Assembly: GCF_021155765.1 (NCBI RefSeq)
Contig: NC_060106.1
Location: 12,488,031 to 12,552,030 of the forward strand
Source of the DNA: Diprion similis
Lineage: Eukaryota > Arthropoda > Insecta > Hymenoptera > Diprionidae
Direction of reading: 5' to 3'
DNA length: 64,000 bases
The translations under genes and the position numbers were made by a program. Positions 13,391-25,310 of this stretch are shown in pieces (within the stretch, counting starts at the first letter, position 1; each line of letters starts with the position of its first letter). Under the pieces are notes generated by a model that searched no databases, had not been told where the DNA came from, and saw only the letters and a list, made by a program, of their open reading frames with translations.

Positions 13391-16038
13391 ATGCCAGCTA
13401 TTGTGGTCAAGGAATACAGCTGGCGTCAAACAGATGACGCAGTAGTAGTTAGCACACCCCTTTTCGGTAACCCAAAGAATGTGGATTTATTTACTTCTAC
13501 CAACTATATAAAGGTGATATTACGTATTAACTCATTATATTGTTATCAAATATTTTTAATGTTTTTTAATTTCATCATTGTTGCATATACTATAGATATT
13601 AGAAAAACAATTTCAGAAATAAATTTCGTATTTATCAAAGGCCAGCTATCCACCATTCATCCTGGAGCTCTTTCTCTGGGGTAACATTCTGGAGCACGAG
13701 AGCAAATGCGTTTTGGACAAAGAACAGGCCAATGTAGTCTTTACTTTAAAAAAAGCAGACTTAGGTTTGATCTGGCCTAGTCTTGTAGAGGACCTCGATA
13801 AACACACTAAAAAAGAACGTAGGATACGAGCCTTGGAGCAAGCTCAAGTAATGGCTGAAGAACGGGCCAAAGCTAGAAGTGGTAAGCTATTAAAACTCCA
13901 AGTTATTATAACGTAGTTTTATTTTTACAATGCTTAGTACATAACGTTCAATGAAAACTTTGATTCTCATCAGAGAAGGGCCACAAGCTGCAGAAACAAG
14001 CAGTCAGAGCGCAAATCAACTTAGATACGGCAACGTTAAACAAAATAGACTTGCTACGTGACACAGAGCGTAAACAAGCAATGAATGATTTTGAAGAGTG
14101 GAGATGTACAATGGAGAATCCAATATTGTCAAGTATTGAAGGCAAGGTTCAAGAGAACAGGAAAGCTTACAGGTATAAAGATATTCATACTATTTGATTT
14201 TCAGTAAGTGAAAATTATTGTCTAATGTTAAAATTGGTTACTGTTATAAAATTTCTAGTATACGTATGACACTAATACTTGTAATACTTTTTCTTGAACT
14301 TCAACATAAGAGTCAAAAATTCATGTTAACTTAGGCCACCATTGAAATGGTTCAAAGATGAGGCAGGCGAACTTAAATCTAGAGAAATGACGAAAACAGA
14401 AATTCTTAATCAAGGATTGACTCTCAAAGTGGAAAATAGTACAACTTTGAAACAATTGGACGGGGCAAATGCAGAACCCAGCAATATAAATGATACTAGT
14501 TTAAATGAATCACGAATTGAGGAAACGAAACACCATAAATCAAATGTCGCACACTTTACCGATGGAAGCAGCAGAGCGCTTGAGAATGACCAAAAATCTA
14601 ATGAAGCCGGTTCATCCAGCTCTTCTGAGGATTCTGAGTCTGATCGTACAACTGGAGAAATTTCTTCCTTTTCAACGACACAGTCATTCATCAAAGAGAT
14701 GAATGAAAAGAGATTGAAGAAATTTTACAGTGAAAAAGCCAAGAAAAATTCAAAACCTGGAAAGCAGATCATAAGCAACTTATTGACACAGAGACATTTC
14801 AAGGCTAATACAATATTTGATGAACCCAAAAAGGCAGTCCCATTACCAAGAAAAAATGGAATAATTAACATTAAGTTTTCTGAACGCACATTTCCAACTC
14901 CCGCTAGAGAGAGCCATCAACTAGAAGAGCAAGAGGTAAATCTGCTCGGTTCGTAATTCTAAATACATCTCTTTCTCACAGATATCTAAAGATGATTCCA
15001 CTGAATAGAGTTTAAATGAATTATTTATACATGCGTGTCAGGCCACATATTAAAGTACCAGTGCAAAGATGTTGACTCTTTCAAGCCGGCAATTAACTAT
15101 CTCAGGCTGACCTTGCGTCATCATTTCATCGAGTGGAGGGTTATATTAAAGTTGCCTTAGACAGAACAAGGCTTCCTAGAATACTTGCTTATGACCTATC
15201 AAGTTTATAAAAAGAGAGATATTGGTTGGTTTCAGTGGCTGGAGAAACAGGCAGCAGCAAGACGACAAACCGGTTTCGTTGTGGAAGACTTGAGACCAGA
15301 AGAATTGGATCCTCAATGGCTTAAGGATAAGGGAGAGTATGTGACTATCAATTTATATTTGAAAATGCACAGTCAACACTTAAACTGCAGTCATTCAACA
15401 AAATGTGCATCATTACCAGGCAACCTGTCACATACGTCTTTACAAATTGTAGTGTCAAACAGCATAATTATTTACAAGGTATGAATATTAATAAACCTGG
15501 TGTTTTTATAGCGAGTTCTTCAAAGCTGGAAATTACTTGGGGGCAATCAGCGCCTACAGTCATGGAATAAAATTAAGCCCTAAGATGTCATCTTTATACT
15601 CAAATAGATCAGCAGCTCATTATGCTCTTGGTAATTACTTCAGATGCACTGAAGATTGCTCTAAGGTTGGTATATTCTCCTCAATACATGATCATTATAT
15701 ATGTATACTTTCCTTTCTCATGGTATAGGTTTCCGCTGTTATTACTTTAGAAATTATAATAGTTTTTCAATTATTACCTTTCATTGTCATAATTTAATGT
15801 TATCATATTAAGCAAATTGCAATTGCAGGCCTTAGAATTGATGGTACCTCATTGCAAAGGGAATTTGGATTCTCGTGCAAAGTGTCATGCTAGGCGTGGA
15901 GCAGCACTCTGCAAGTTATCTTCTCCTCAACACGGTATACCTGAGTTGGAAGCTGCTCTTAAACTTGACCCAGAAAATGCGACTATCAAACGTGATCTAT
16001 TAGCTGCCAAACAATACTTTGATATTCATGAACAGTGA
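13391..16038 (+). CDS. DNAAF4: Dynein axonemal assembly factor 4 (DYX1C1 homologue)
   Basis: Cytoplasmic co-chaperone for pre-assembly of axonemal dynein arms; in insects its need is expected in sperm and ciliated sensory neurons. Seven exons, 542 aa: 13391-13513, 13641-13881, 13974-14172, 14335-14935, 15236-15336, 15512-15665, 15829-16038. The N-terminal p23-like CS domain starts at the ATG ([20 protein letters not shown]) and crosses the first intron: NYIK joins [11 protein letters not shown] when the acceptor at 13640 is used, matching the human order NYLK then FPPF. A charged helix follows ([17 protein letters not shown] and onward), then a long Ser/Asp/Glu-rich segment, then [28 protein letters not shown] and TPR repeats ([19 protein letters not shown], then [20 protein letters not shown]). 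Human DNAAF4 is 420 aa; the extra length is in the disordered middle encoded by exon 14335-14935. Confidence 0.93.
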
Positions 16039-16294
16039 AGTGAGACAAGGACTTACTATTTTTTTTTCTACACGATAATATAAATACATGCAATCTACAC
16101 AGGCCAGGCAATGCAGTATTCCTAGATCTTAATATTAATATTATGGATAAAAAACTTTAGATGGAAGGAAAACTTCAGCAATAAGTAGTAATTACAATAT
16201 TTTATATGATAATATGCATAAAATTTTAACCTTACACACCAATGCGGCTTACATTCAAGTAAGTTAAACCATAAAATTCTTTTACGTAAACAGG

Positions 16295-16870
16295 TACCGT
16301 GTTGGCCCGAATATAAGTCGAGGTTTTTGGTAAGCGACCTTACCCTCAAAAATCGTACTCGACTTATATTTGGGACTTTTAGGGGATTGCATTATCAGCT
16401 GGAAATTTCGTTATCGACTGATAATCGTAATGTTCTCGCAATGCAATAAGTATTCGCGCGCTGTGCGTGCACGCCTAGTCTCGATAATCGAAAATTCGAA
16501 CTTCAAATTTTTCAAAGCATCAGTCTGAAGTTGGAAGAAACAAACGGTTTATTAGATGTTTCGTGCGCGCAATAAATGAGAAAACGAGTTTTCTAAATGC
16601 AAATAGAGTGGTGTGTAGGGTTTAACAGACAAATCAAGTGAACAAAAACGTTCGTCATAGTTATGATGCAAACTTTAAACTAATAGTTGTGCGGGAAGCC
16701 GAAAAAACGAACAATTGACGAGTTGCGTTAAAATACGGCATATCAGAGAAAAATGTACGCGATTGGCGTAAAATGAAGAAAAAGCTAAAGTATTCTGAAA
16801 TTCGACTTATATTCGGATCCAAAAAAAAGTTCGGAATCAGAGGTCGACTTATATTCGGGCCAAGACGGTA
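16295..16870 (+). mobile_element. Degenerate pogo/Tigger-type DNA transposon fragment
   Basis: The ends are 27-base terminal inverted repeats (16295-16321 against 16844-16870) that match at 26 of 27 positions; both contain GGCCCGAATATAAG and are bounded by TA, as in Tc1/mariner-pogo elements that duplicate a TA target. Further copies of the subterminal TCGACTTATATT motif occur near 16348 and 16802. Inside, 16662-16790 reads in one plus-strand frame as a remnant of the helix-turn-helix DNA-binding domain of pogo/CENP-B-like transposases (YDANFKLIVVREAEKTNN, then KYGISEKNVRDWRKMKKKL), interrupted by one TGA at 16716. No DDE catalytic domain is left, so this is an internally deleted, non-autonomous copy. 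Family assignment rests on the domain pattern recalled from the family, not on a search. Confidence 0.75.
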
Positions 16871-17063
16871 TTTATGCAAAATATTCAACTCTTATTTTTT
16901 TTTTGTAATGATCTTTACTAAATTTGTATTTAACACCGGATGATAAAGGCACTCTGATGATACTTTGAGATTATCTACCCTACGCAACGCTCATATCTAA
17001 ATCCACGCAAAGCGTGCACAATTTTTTTCCTTTTTTTTAATTTTATTTGTTCCACTATGTGAT

Positions 17064-17190
17064 TTGTGCTTCGGCGCGGAAAGTCAAAACTTCCAAAAAT
17101 TATTCGTTGATAATCCAAGTTTCAGCATGGCCTGGAATGGGGATCCTATGAATGAAGAAGCCAGAAAAATGCAAAGAAAATTTTTCAGTA
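17064..17190 (+). other. Orphan coding-like ORF, possible exon
   Basis: An open plus-strand stretch reading FQKLFVDNPSFSMAWNGDP followed by a Lys/Arg/Glu-rich helix and RKFF, ending at a possible donor (CA|GTATGT, 17189). Residue composition looks like real protein rather than random AT-rich translation, but I do not recognise it and found no convincing acceptor or downstream exon. It could be a first exon starting at the internal ATG, a gene fragment, or chance. Confidence 0.25.
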
Positions 17191-17751
17191 TGTATTTAAT
17201 ACAAATAGTAAAATATATATCCATACTGTATCACAACATGCTTTATATAATTCGTATTCGTTCATACACTACACGAACCGTGTACAATACATGAAATAGA
17301 TATGAGTTTGTTGCTAGCGAACAACAAATCCACAGCAAATTTACATTCATTATGAAATATAAAATCACATGCCAGTCAGCGTACATAAACTGTACTCATT
17401 AAGACATACCAAGAGAACAACTTGTTAGTATAAATGTAACGTTTATCAATAATATATCAGCACTCTCTACGAGAAATAACAAACATCGTCAATGAAGCTG
17501 CATTCAGAAAATGAAACAGACAAATTATATCCTGACAAAATTAACCCAGATCTGTGTGCATGTGACTAATCTGCACACTGTATACCTAACAGGTATCCAT
17601 GGATACATCTTGATCTTTAGATATATTAATCCATTTCAATTCAAGTCGATTTCAATTGGTTAAAAATTATTTTAAGGCGAATGACCATATTGTCGTTGAC
17701 AATAAAAGATTGCAATCACTACCGTAACTAGGAATTATTTGCTACTAGATC

Positions 17752-19606
17752 CTATACACAGTGGCATGAAGTATGGTTCTGAACAATAATGCGTTCATGA
17801 CGGTCCGGCATATCTTTTTCAATCGTGTGCTCAAATTTAAATACAAGTGTGACATTTTCGTATGTCTTTGGCGCACAAATTTGTGTTTCCTTACAACAGC
17901 CTGAGGTTGATTTGCATCGAGATAACACTGTTGTAAATGGGGTGATCCGTTCCTCGGTACTTTTGTTTCCTTGTAACAAATCTGTGACAGGTATTGAATA
18001 GAGTTGTGGAACTTTACACCAAAAGTTCGATACTTGTTTCATGTGTGCATTCCACGCCACCTGTTCAGGACTGTTAAATGAAAAAATTTATCAAATCATG
18101 GTACTCATTATAATGGATCGAACAAAAAGAATTGGAGGTAAAGTCTTTAAAGCCGTTATACTATAACAATAAATTGCAGATGCTTGATCAGAATCAGTCT
18201 TATGTAAATATTTGTATTTAATGAGCAGCAGACGATCATCATTTTATCAGTCACAAAATCCCTCGATAATTCATCCAATTCCGTCAACTGCTTTGCATCT
18301 TTCAATTTACAAATGCAGCCTTCACAGTGTTCCATCGACGTGATAAAAAAATAAATGCATATTAAAGAAAAAAGAAATAACCTGTGGGTATAATAATTTT
18401 TGAATAATATTAACACGTGCCAATAATATTATCATAGGTGAGGATTCAAATTTTGAACGTAAAATACATTGAAATTTTTTATGTTTTTCAATTATTTTTT
18501 TTTTCATCAACTAAAATGGACTGTGTACGAGTATATGTATATATATATATTGTTCTTAAGCATCAAAGTGATTTTTTCAATCCATTTTAGTTGATGAAAA
18601 TAGAAGTAACTGACTGCTAAAAATAGCAGGATTTTAGAGGGAAATTGACCGCTTTAGTGTACATTTAGGGGAAACTTTCAGTTTTAGAGTGCTTATGGGC
18701 TAAGAAAAAAAAAATTGGCTACGTTTAGGGAAATAGGGGAACCACTGTGTAGACTGCAAATGGTATAATTTTTTGAGAATACTATCTTATTTTAATTTCA
18801 ACTGAAAGATATGAATTTTCAATTCAAAGAAAATATTTTCTCTTCGAAAATTTCATTTCAGTATGTAATTTTGCACTTGTTCTTCACAACGAAGGTTATT
18901 GAAATTACCGTACTTAACAGGAACTCATGAATCTTTCAGCTGAAATTCTATGCATGTGAAAAACCTTGCATTTCACGCATATCTTATTATAGATTTTTTT
19001 AATGCGTGAGAGCAATATTTCACAATATTTGGTATATTTTTTACAGGTCACGTAGAGAGTAATTAAAAAAAACTCGCAAAAAAACATCTTTTCTCTTTCT
19101 GCTTCAAATCATTTCTTGTCTGCCTCAGAATTTTTTTGATCAGAACTGAACAAAAATAGATTTAAGTTCAAACTTTGAGTTAAAAAAAAATCTGCAGCAT
19201 TTTAAAATAATAACAATTCATTCTGTGAGGCATTACAAAATCTGTTTTTTTTTTTTATCTTTGATAAGAAGAAGCAGCATCGTATAATGCGGCCGGTCAA
19301 GCTGAATTGAAATATGTTACACATGCATATATATCATACTACATCCTACGTGATCCTGTACTTTTTATTATATATATTAGCGTTTCGGAAACTATTTTCA
19401 AATAGTTTACGCACTTGCCCTGTACAAATAATTACATAACTGTGATCAAATTGCAGAATAGAATGAAAAGTTTGAGGAAAAATTTATAAATATAAAATAT
19501 GAAAATTATAGATTAATCTATATATTTTAGTATTGACTTACCTCTGGGGTCTGCAACTGGTCATTGTGCATCCGATCGTGACTAGAATTACCAAGACTTT
19601 GTTCAT
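17752..19606 (-). CDS. PDGF/VEGF-family growth factor (Pvf-like), gene A
   Basis: Predicted secreted cystine-knot ligand of a Pvr-type receptor tyrosine kinase. Two exons: 19542-19606 (ATG at 19604-19606, signal peptide MNKVLVILVTIGCTMTSC) and 17752-18070, joined in phase 2 across a 1.47-kb intron; 127 aa. The mature part holds one PDGF/VEGF domain with the order WCKVPQL, then RCKSTSGCC, then CAPK, and a terminal HTSCHCV. Sequons NKS, NVT and NHT are present. The protein stops straight after the last CxC, so there is no C-terminal extension. Compared with VEGF-A, the cysteine that precedes RC is missing and the loop between the next cysteine and the CC pair is longer (five residues rather than two). 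Shares SGCC/CAPK/NHTSC signatures with gene B at 31751. Orthology to Pvf1, Pvf2 or Pvf3 is not resolved. Confidence 0.88.
18156..18338 (-). other. Short unassigned ORF within Pvf-like gene A intron
   Basis: A minus-strand ORF of 60 codons starting at an ATG (18336-18338): MEHCEGCICKLKDAKQLTEL and onward. The first 35 residues look protein-like (charged, three Cys), the rest is AT-driven. It lies in the intron of gene A on the same strand, but gene A aligns with gene B without it. No acceptor directly precedes it. Could be an alternative first exon, a relic or chance. Confidence 0.2.
18501..18600. repeat. Perfect 20-bp inverted repeat with 60-base loop
   Basis: Bases 18501-18520 (TTTTCATCAACTAAAATGGA) are the exact reverse complement of 18581-18600. 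The loop contains a TA-rich microsatellite. It lies in the intron of Pvf-like gene A. The short total size suggests a foldback/MITE relic; the long loop argues against a microRNA precursor. Confidence 0.75.
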
Positions 19607-19820
19607 TGTGACGTGATTTGCGATGAACCAGGATTGCCGACAATTTATATTAACGTACGGTTACAAGGAAAGCTGGATACAAATAGTGTGGACCTGCCAA
19701 TTAATTATACGTTAATACTTCTGTCAGACTAAATTCGGTTGCGGCCGTAACGCACGGCCAGCTCTTAAGCGTCGTCCAAGTCGTGCGTTAAACTAGACGG
19801 AACGTCACCGAACCAGAATT

Positions 19821-19827
19821 ATTTATA
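19821..19827 (-). promoter_or_regulatory. Candidate TATA box for Pvf-like gene A
   Basis: On the minus strand the sequence reads GAGTATAAATAATTC, a strong TATA-type element, 215 bases upstream of the start codon of gene A. Transcription would begin roughly 30 bases further on (near 19790), leaving a 5' leader of about 180 bases. No experimental start site is available. Confidence 0.5.
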
Positions 19828-20033
19828 CTCCCCTCTTCTTATCGCGTTATACTTCAACAAGGACCGGCAGGGATTGTCGCTTTTTACTTTATCTTATGAG
19901 AGAGGGAGAATGAGGAATTTCTTTGGTAGAGCCTACGTCATGCAATGTATGTATTTACATATAATACATACATATCGCGGTATGTTCTGGCAGCGGTTTT
20001 GATCACCGCGACTGCAATACGAGTACATATATA

Positions 20034-20621
20034 CAGGGTGTCTAGTTGTCAGGGAATTCTAAAAACCATTAATTGCTAGGGATTACCATGCATCTAGTAT
20101 GTGCCATGGATTTTTTTTTACCTTCCACACCGGTGTAAGATTCTTTGAAATGTAGAAAATTACTCTTCGTGAGACAATTTAGGGGGCTTATGTGAACGGG
20201 CTAGAAGGGACGAAAAATATGATTATTGGAGGAATTTTAGGAATTGATAAATTCATGTTGAGCGCCATGGAAAATTTATAAAAAATATTTGAAAATACTA
20301 AAAACAGTCAATGCTTTCAGTCTCATGTTCACGTTTCCGAAGAATTGCTAATCCTGATATTCTGTAGGTTTCTGAAAATTAGAGTATTCATTGAAATATT
20401 TGATAATTGAGTTGAAGCAAAATTCAAGTGAAAGAAAAATTGAACTATTTCAGCTTACGATGAGACATCCGATAATATGTCTAATTTTTAACTACTTTCC
20501 ATAAAAAAATGGCTTTGTCAGTAAATTTAGGTCCAAATGAGTCCTGGAAAAATGTATAATTGCGTTTGGAAAATCAGGAAATTTCAGGGAATTTGATACG
20601 TCATTGGCGCTAGACACCCTG
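20034..20621. mobile_element. MITE-like element with CAGGGTGTCTAG termini
   Basis: A 588-bp segment bounded by a perfect 12-bp inverted repeat (CAGGGTGTCTAG at 20034-20045, CTAGACACCCTG at 20610-20621). Near both ends there is a GGGAATT motif. No coding capacity and no clear target duplication, so the superfamily is not assigned; CAGGG-type ends are common in hAT- and CACTA-like nonautonomous elements. Confidence 0.55.
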
Positions 20622-23600
20622 AATTATATACACTTAGGATCACAGAATAAAAACTATGAGAAATCCCACGGAAGTACTCATCTGTCGAAATTATTTCCGA
20701 CCATTCCTAAAAATGTCTAATATTTTGGACAAAATTAAGTTCGGAACTGCGCCTGACAAAAACCAGTTAAGTTGAGCGAAAAGACCATTTCGCTATCTTG
20801 AAGATTTCAAATTCAAACAAATTCAACAGAACAGAGAAGAATCAAAAGTTATTGTCCTGGTTTCAGTGCAAATCTTTTGTTAATTCAAAGTATCAAAAAT
20901 TCTGTAATTTTCAACTTACTTAGTTACCTAGGACTCTTGGATCCTAATTATAGTGCGCTCCAAAAGTAATTATTTTCATCTTCACGAGAAGGGATAACGA
21001 GGTGAAAAATGGTTTTATATAATAATTGGGATATGCATTCGTATCAATCCGTGCACGAGCTTGCGAATTTTTCGTACACAGTTGATGACTGAAAGCAGCT
21101 CAATGATACATAAAAGCCATACAACCATTATGAATCAGAAGACATTACGTCCTTTTTCAGATTGCCTGAAAAAACGTTAACTCGTACGCATTTACGCGTG
21201 ATTTCTAATTCGCATATGATATATTATTCACAGTTGCGGTGTCTAATTTATATGTTTCTATACTTAGCTCCGGCGTATCCAGCTTCATCTGCTGTGACGT
21301 CTAAGGCGTCACAATGAACGATCATAATTAATCATAATCATATTGTTACATTCCGATTTTTTTTTTTTATGTATTCGTCTGCGTATCTGTTATAGGAACT
21401 TTTCACGTCACTCTATTCGTTGCATCAAAATCTACTGCAGCATATCGATTTGGGTCATGATCATCTCCCTAAGAAATTCCGGAAATCACATATTTCATTG
21501 GCATTGTATAAGACTTGCAAGTATTTATACCCCACCACACGTATAGCTATAAGGTTACGTTGTGGGATTTCGTGATTCACGCGGGTTAACCGCGATCAGC
21601 TCGTCGGAAACCCGTAGAAAGTTTTTGCATTCTTAATTTCTGTTTCTTTGCCTCTTATCACGTGCGTAACGAAACTGTTATAGATGACGTCATATTTCTT
21701 TATCGTCCTACGTATTTTTCATCTTGCTTACGTCACAATTATCGCAAGTATATCATTTATTTCACTATTATAAGATTTGATCTCATATATTTGCATCATG
21801 TCGACTATTTCGCTGATCATGCATTATTGACATGGATGTTTATAAATATTTATTCATTTTTTCCACTTACTCTCTGTCATTTTCTGCCGTACGTATTGAT
21901 TACACTAATTATACCTGTCGCACGTGAGACTGTATAGACTCATAATGAGCGGAAATTCTGTGCCGGCAGTTTCGTTCGTAAGTATAGTAGCAGTGGCCCA
22001 CCCATCACCGAGTGAAACCTATGATGATTCAATTAGTGCCGTAGATATTCTCAGGTTAAAGTTCAGCTGAGTCGAGACACCCATTTCCATATTTATTCAG
22101 GCTTCTATTCGCTAGACCGCGGAATTGCTTGCGTAAATACTTTGCAAACGCGTGTGAATCTTTTTGAACACTGTGGTAGACCACATCCGATGTACAAACG
22201 GTCGCGCCACTCCTGTTTCGCGTATTCCGCTATAAGTAAGCACGCGGACGATGACGATACATGCGCCAACGACATTTTTTATACCAGAATAAGGAAATTT
22301 GTACATCACATACAATTTCTGCGTATCCATTGTCCGGGTAATATTACCCGGATAATTTCAATTAAGGATGTACATACACTAATTGTTATTGGCATTGAAT
22401 TCGATATTGCGCATCTGGCCAAAAATCAATTCCGTGTAAACCTCTGACTGCAAATTTAATGCAATTGCAAAGTGTCCTGTTTTAAGTTAACACTGTTTTA
22501 TGGATAGTTCACTTTAATATGAAAATAAACTTCGAAGATGTTAAAATTTTCAATTACTTCGTATCAGCAAATATTTTACGCTATCAAATTAAATGACGTT
22601 CACTTTGGTACCTTGGAAGTGACTTCAATCGAGAAGAATTTCTCGTCGCCTTCTTATTTCTCATCAGACATTACAGTGTATTACTTGGAATCCATTATTA
22701 CGTTCATAACTCTGCACGATAGTATGAAATTTTGATAGGGCGTTCACCGATTGAGGATTCGTGGTACAGTAAAATATATCATAATTATAAAATAATAATA
22801 GAATCGAAATAAGATGCAGAATGACATTCCAAATAACAACGGTAGTTGCTGAAGAAAATATGAGTCGCCTGAGCAAATATTTCTCACAATTGGTACAGAC
22901 GGTGTTTTATATTCGTTGTCTTCTGAGTGCTGTCCCGACTATAACGAAAAGATAAATAAATCCCACAGTCGATGTTTAAACGACTTCCTGTTATACACAA
23001 GTGATTGCCATGCCTGGGTATTTCTGGTTTCCTGTGTTATTCAGACGAATCACTTCTGTTTAGCCGAGAAGTTGTTGACCGTGATTCTATAAGTTATCAT
23101 TTGACCATATCGTTAAAATCTGTTGTTTAAATAATCTGTGAGTCCATATTGACAACGGTTAGTTTGCTTGCAACCGTTCGTGTGTCTCATCGTCTTATAG
23201 CTTCACCGAATCAATCTATTTATATTTCGCAAGTGAATCATGGGTAACGAAAGGCTAGACCATTCATAACTCGAAGGCAAACTCATGTCGGATGACGCTT
23301 AAAAACAGGTGGCAACACCCACATTTGCATTTACGTGTAATACGTCGATTACAACACCACAGTTCATCGGGGAAACCCCAATTGAACTGCGGACGCTATC
23401 TCGTTCCCATAAAGATGATTCATCGGTGATGGTACAGTCAGCAATGCAGTTACTTCGTAGCGGAGATTGTACATGGGGACCGAATGTCATTTATTTTAAG
23501 ATGCATATTTATCCTATCTTACGCCTTAGCGGGTGGGTTCAAGGTTGTAAGCTTTCTCCATGCCGTAAATTCCGGGTATTTCCATCTGCCATGAAACCGG

Positions 23601-25139
23601 TGTAACGATTCGTTTCTTTTTATGGGCATATTTTAACATCCGCACGTGGATAATTCCAGCTTAACTCGATCACAATTGAAACAGTTCTTACTTCGGGTAT
23701 AACACCAATCGTTATAATAGTCTGGGATTCACTGTAAGTTTTTCGAGACATCCACGTGGCATGCACTTGTATACTCTTCGGAAGATATCAGTTAATACTA
23801 CTTCCGGGACAAATTCTCGTCTACTTTAGTCGAGCTTCGGCTCGAATATTTTCCGAATTCTTCCAGCAAAGGGGAAAGAGTTTCGAAAATCCGGGAAAGT
23901 ATATAAGCCTCAAAGATTCTCGCCGCAATATGTCGCGGTGGCATCCTGTGTATTGTGTCATGTTCTTTGTCTTTCAGCGTGAGCTTCGAATAACCAAATA
24001 AGGTGAATTAACAAAATAAAACATGTTACAGCATAGAGTTCAGGAATTAATTGCATTCCGTTACACCAATGTCCTGCGAATAACGGGAAAATTTCAAAAT
24101 TCTTATAACCTACATATAGAGATAAATGCTTAAAGCGATGACATAGTTAAAATATTACTAAACATCACCCAGATTTTTAATATTAATTATTTGTCGATTC
24201 TATTTTTAAGTAAATAACTTACATCAATATGTTGTCTTTCGTTTATATATGGAATTCGAAGAATATAACCTTTCTTAATAGGAATTCATTATTTGGTGAA
24301 TTTTTACACGGACAATTTCAACCAAGAACTAGGATGACGCACAACTCCCGGAACAATAATTACAATCTATAGAAATAACATATCGATTTAAGTTATTTAA
24401 TTTAAAATAAAATCGACAAATAATATTAAGATAATCCGTGTGATGTCCACTAATCTTTATTTCACTATTGAATTCTTTACCAATTTAATTCGCATTGCAG
24501 ATCCACAGCTGGCACAAGGGTACTAAAATATGATGGGCATAACGTACGTGAATACCTTTCAAGCTGAAGGGCAGTACTTTTGAAAACTGTGATTATGGCG
24601 ATGACGCTGGCTGATGTATCCCGCTACGTCAAAGTCTCGAGCCGAATTTTTTAAACTCGAATTGGTAAGTTTTGAAAATTCTTCTGACACTCGGCTTATT
24701 TCAATTACTTCCAGAACTTAATTGTGTCTAGCCTAGAGACTGTCTCTATAACCCTTGAGTATGATGCGTTGCAAGATAGTAGGGCTCTCGTGCTTGGTAT
24801 AAAGTGATAGAGCATGACCGAATAAACAAATCAGGTCTTGGTAAAATCAGGAAATAAGCGCTCGTTCCGGCGATAATATTCCAAAGCAAGAGATGCGATA
24901 ACGTCGGCTGGGAATCGTCAGTCCGAGGTTGTGAACTCATTGTCAGGTCAAGTGCAGACTCAACTTGCCCGGACAAGGCCATCTGAGAAATATAAGAGCG
25001 GGACAGTTCGCATTGTCATACTTCAGAAATATACTTGAAAATTTTAAGCGTATCATTTACATTGATTGAAATGTAATTCAGCGACGGACGATCGGAGGCA
25101 ATCGAGGGGTTAATTACTCGTGAAATTTAGTGTACGCTT

Positions 25140-25310
25140 TTTCGCAAATCTTGCAAAGTCTCTTGAAATTCTGAAAATCTCTCGAAATCTCCTGAAATTC
25201 CATCAAGTCTTTTGAAATCCCTGAAATTTTCTGTTAATAAAAATACTTTGAAATCCTATGAAATTATCTGGAATCTTTCGAAATCCTTGTAATCTTGAAA
25301 TCAGATTTTT
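25140..25310. repeat. Degenerate short tandem repeat, TCTTGAAAT-like unit
   Basis: About a dozen diverged copies of a unit resembling TCT-C/T-GAAAT-C/T, spaced roughly 13-17 bases apart, in noncoding DNA. Diverged enough to be old. Confidence 0.5.

Larger units (their letters stand above)
16039..17751. other. Intergenic DNA, DNAAF4 to Pvf-like gene
   Basis: 1.7 kb between the DNAAF4 stop and the 3' end of the minus-strand growth-factor gene. It contains a 576-bp pogo-type transposon remnant (16295-16870) and an unexplained short plus-strand ORF (about 17064-17190). The rest shows nothing I recognise. Confidence 0.7.

Noticed and set aside
13514-13684. Open frame continuing past the first DNAAF4 exon to a stop at 13682
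   Set aside because: It reads through the intron; using the donor at 13514 and the acceptor at 13640 restores the conserved CS-domain sequence in another frame.
18501-18600. microRNA precursor
   Set aside because: The stem is only 20 bp of perfect pairing around a 60-base loop, unlike the 60-70 base imperfect hairpin of a typical precursor.
22142-22447. 101-codon plus-strand ORF overlapping a 72-codon minus-strand ORF
   Set aside because: Composition is that of random translation, with no recognisable motif, splice context or promoter.
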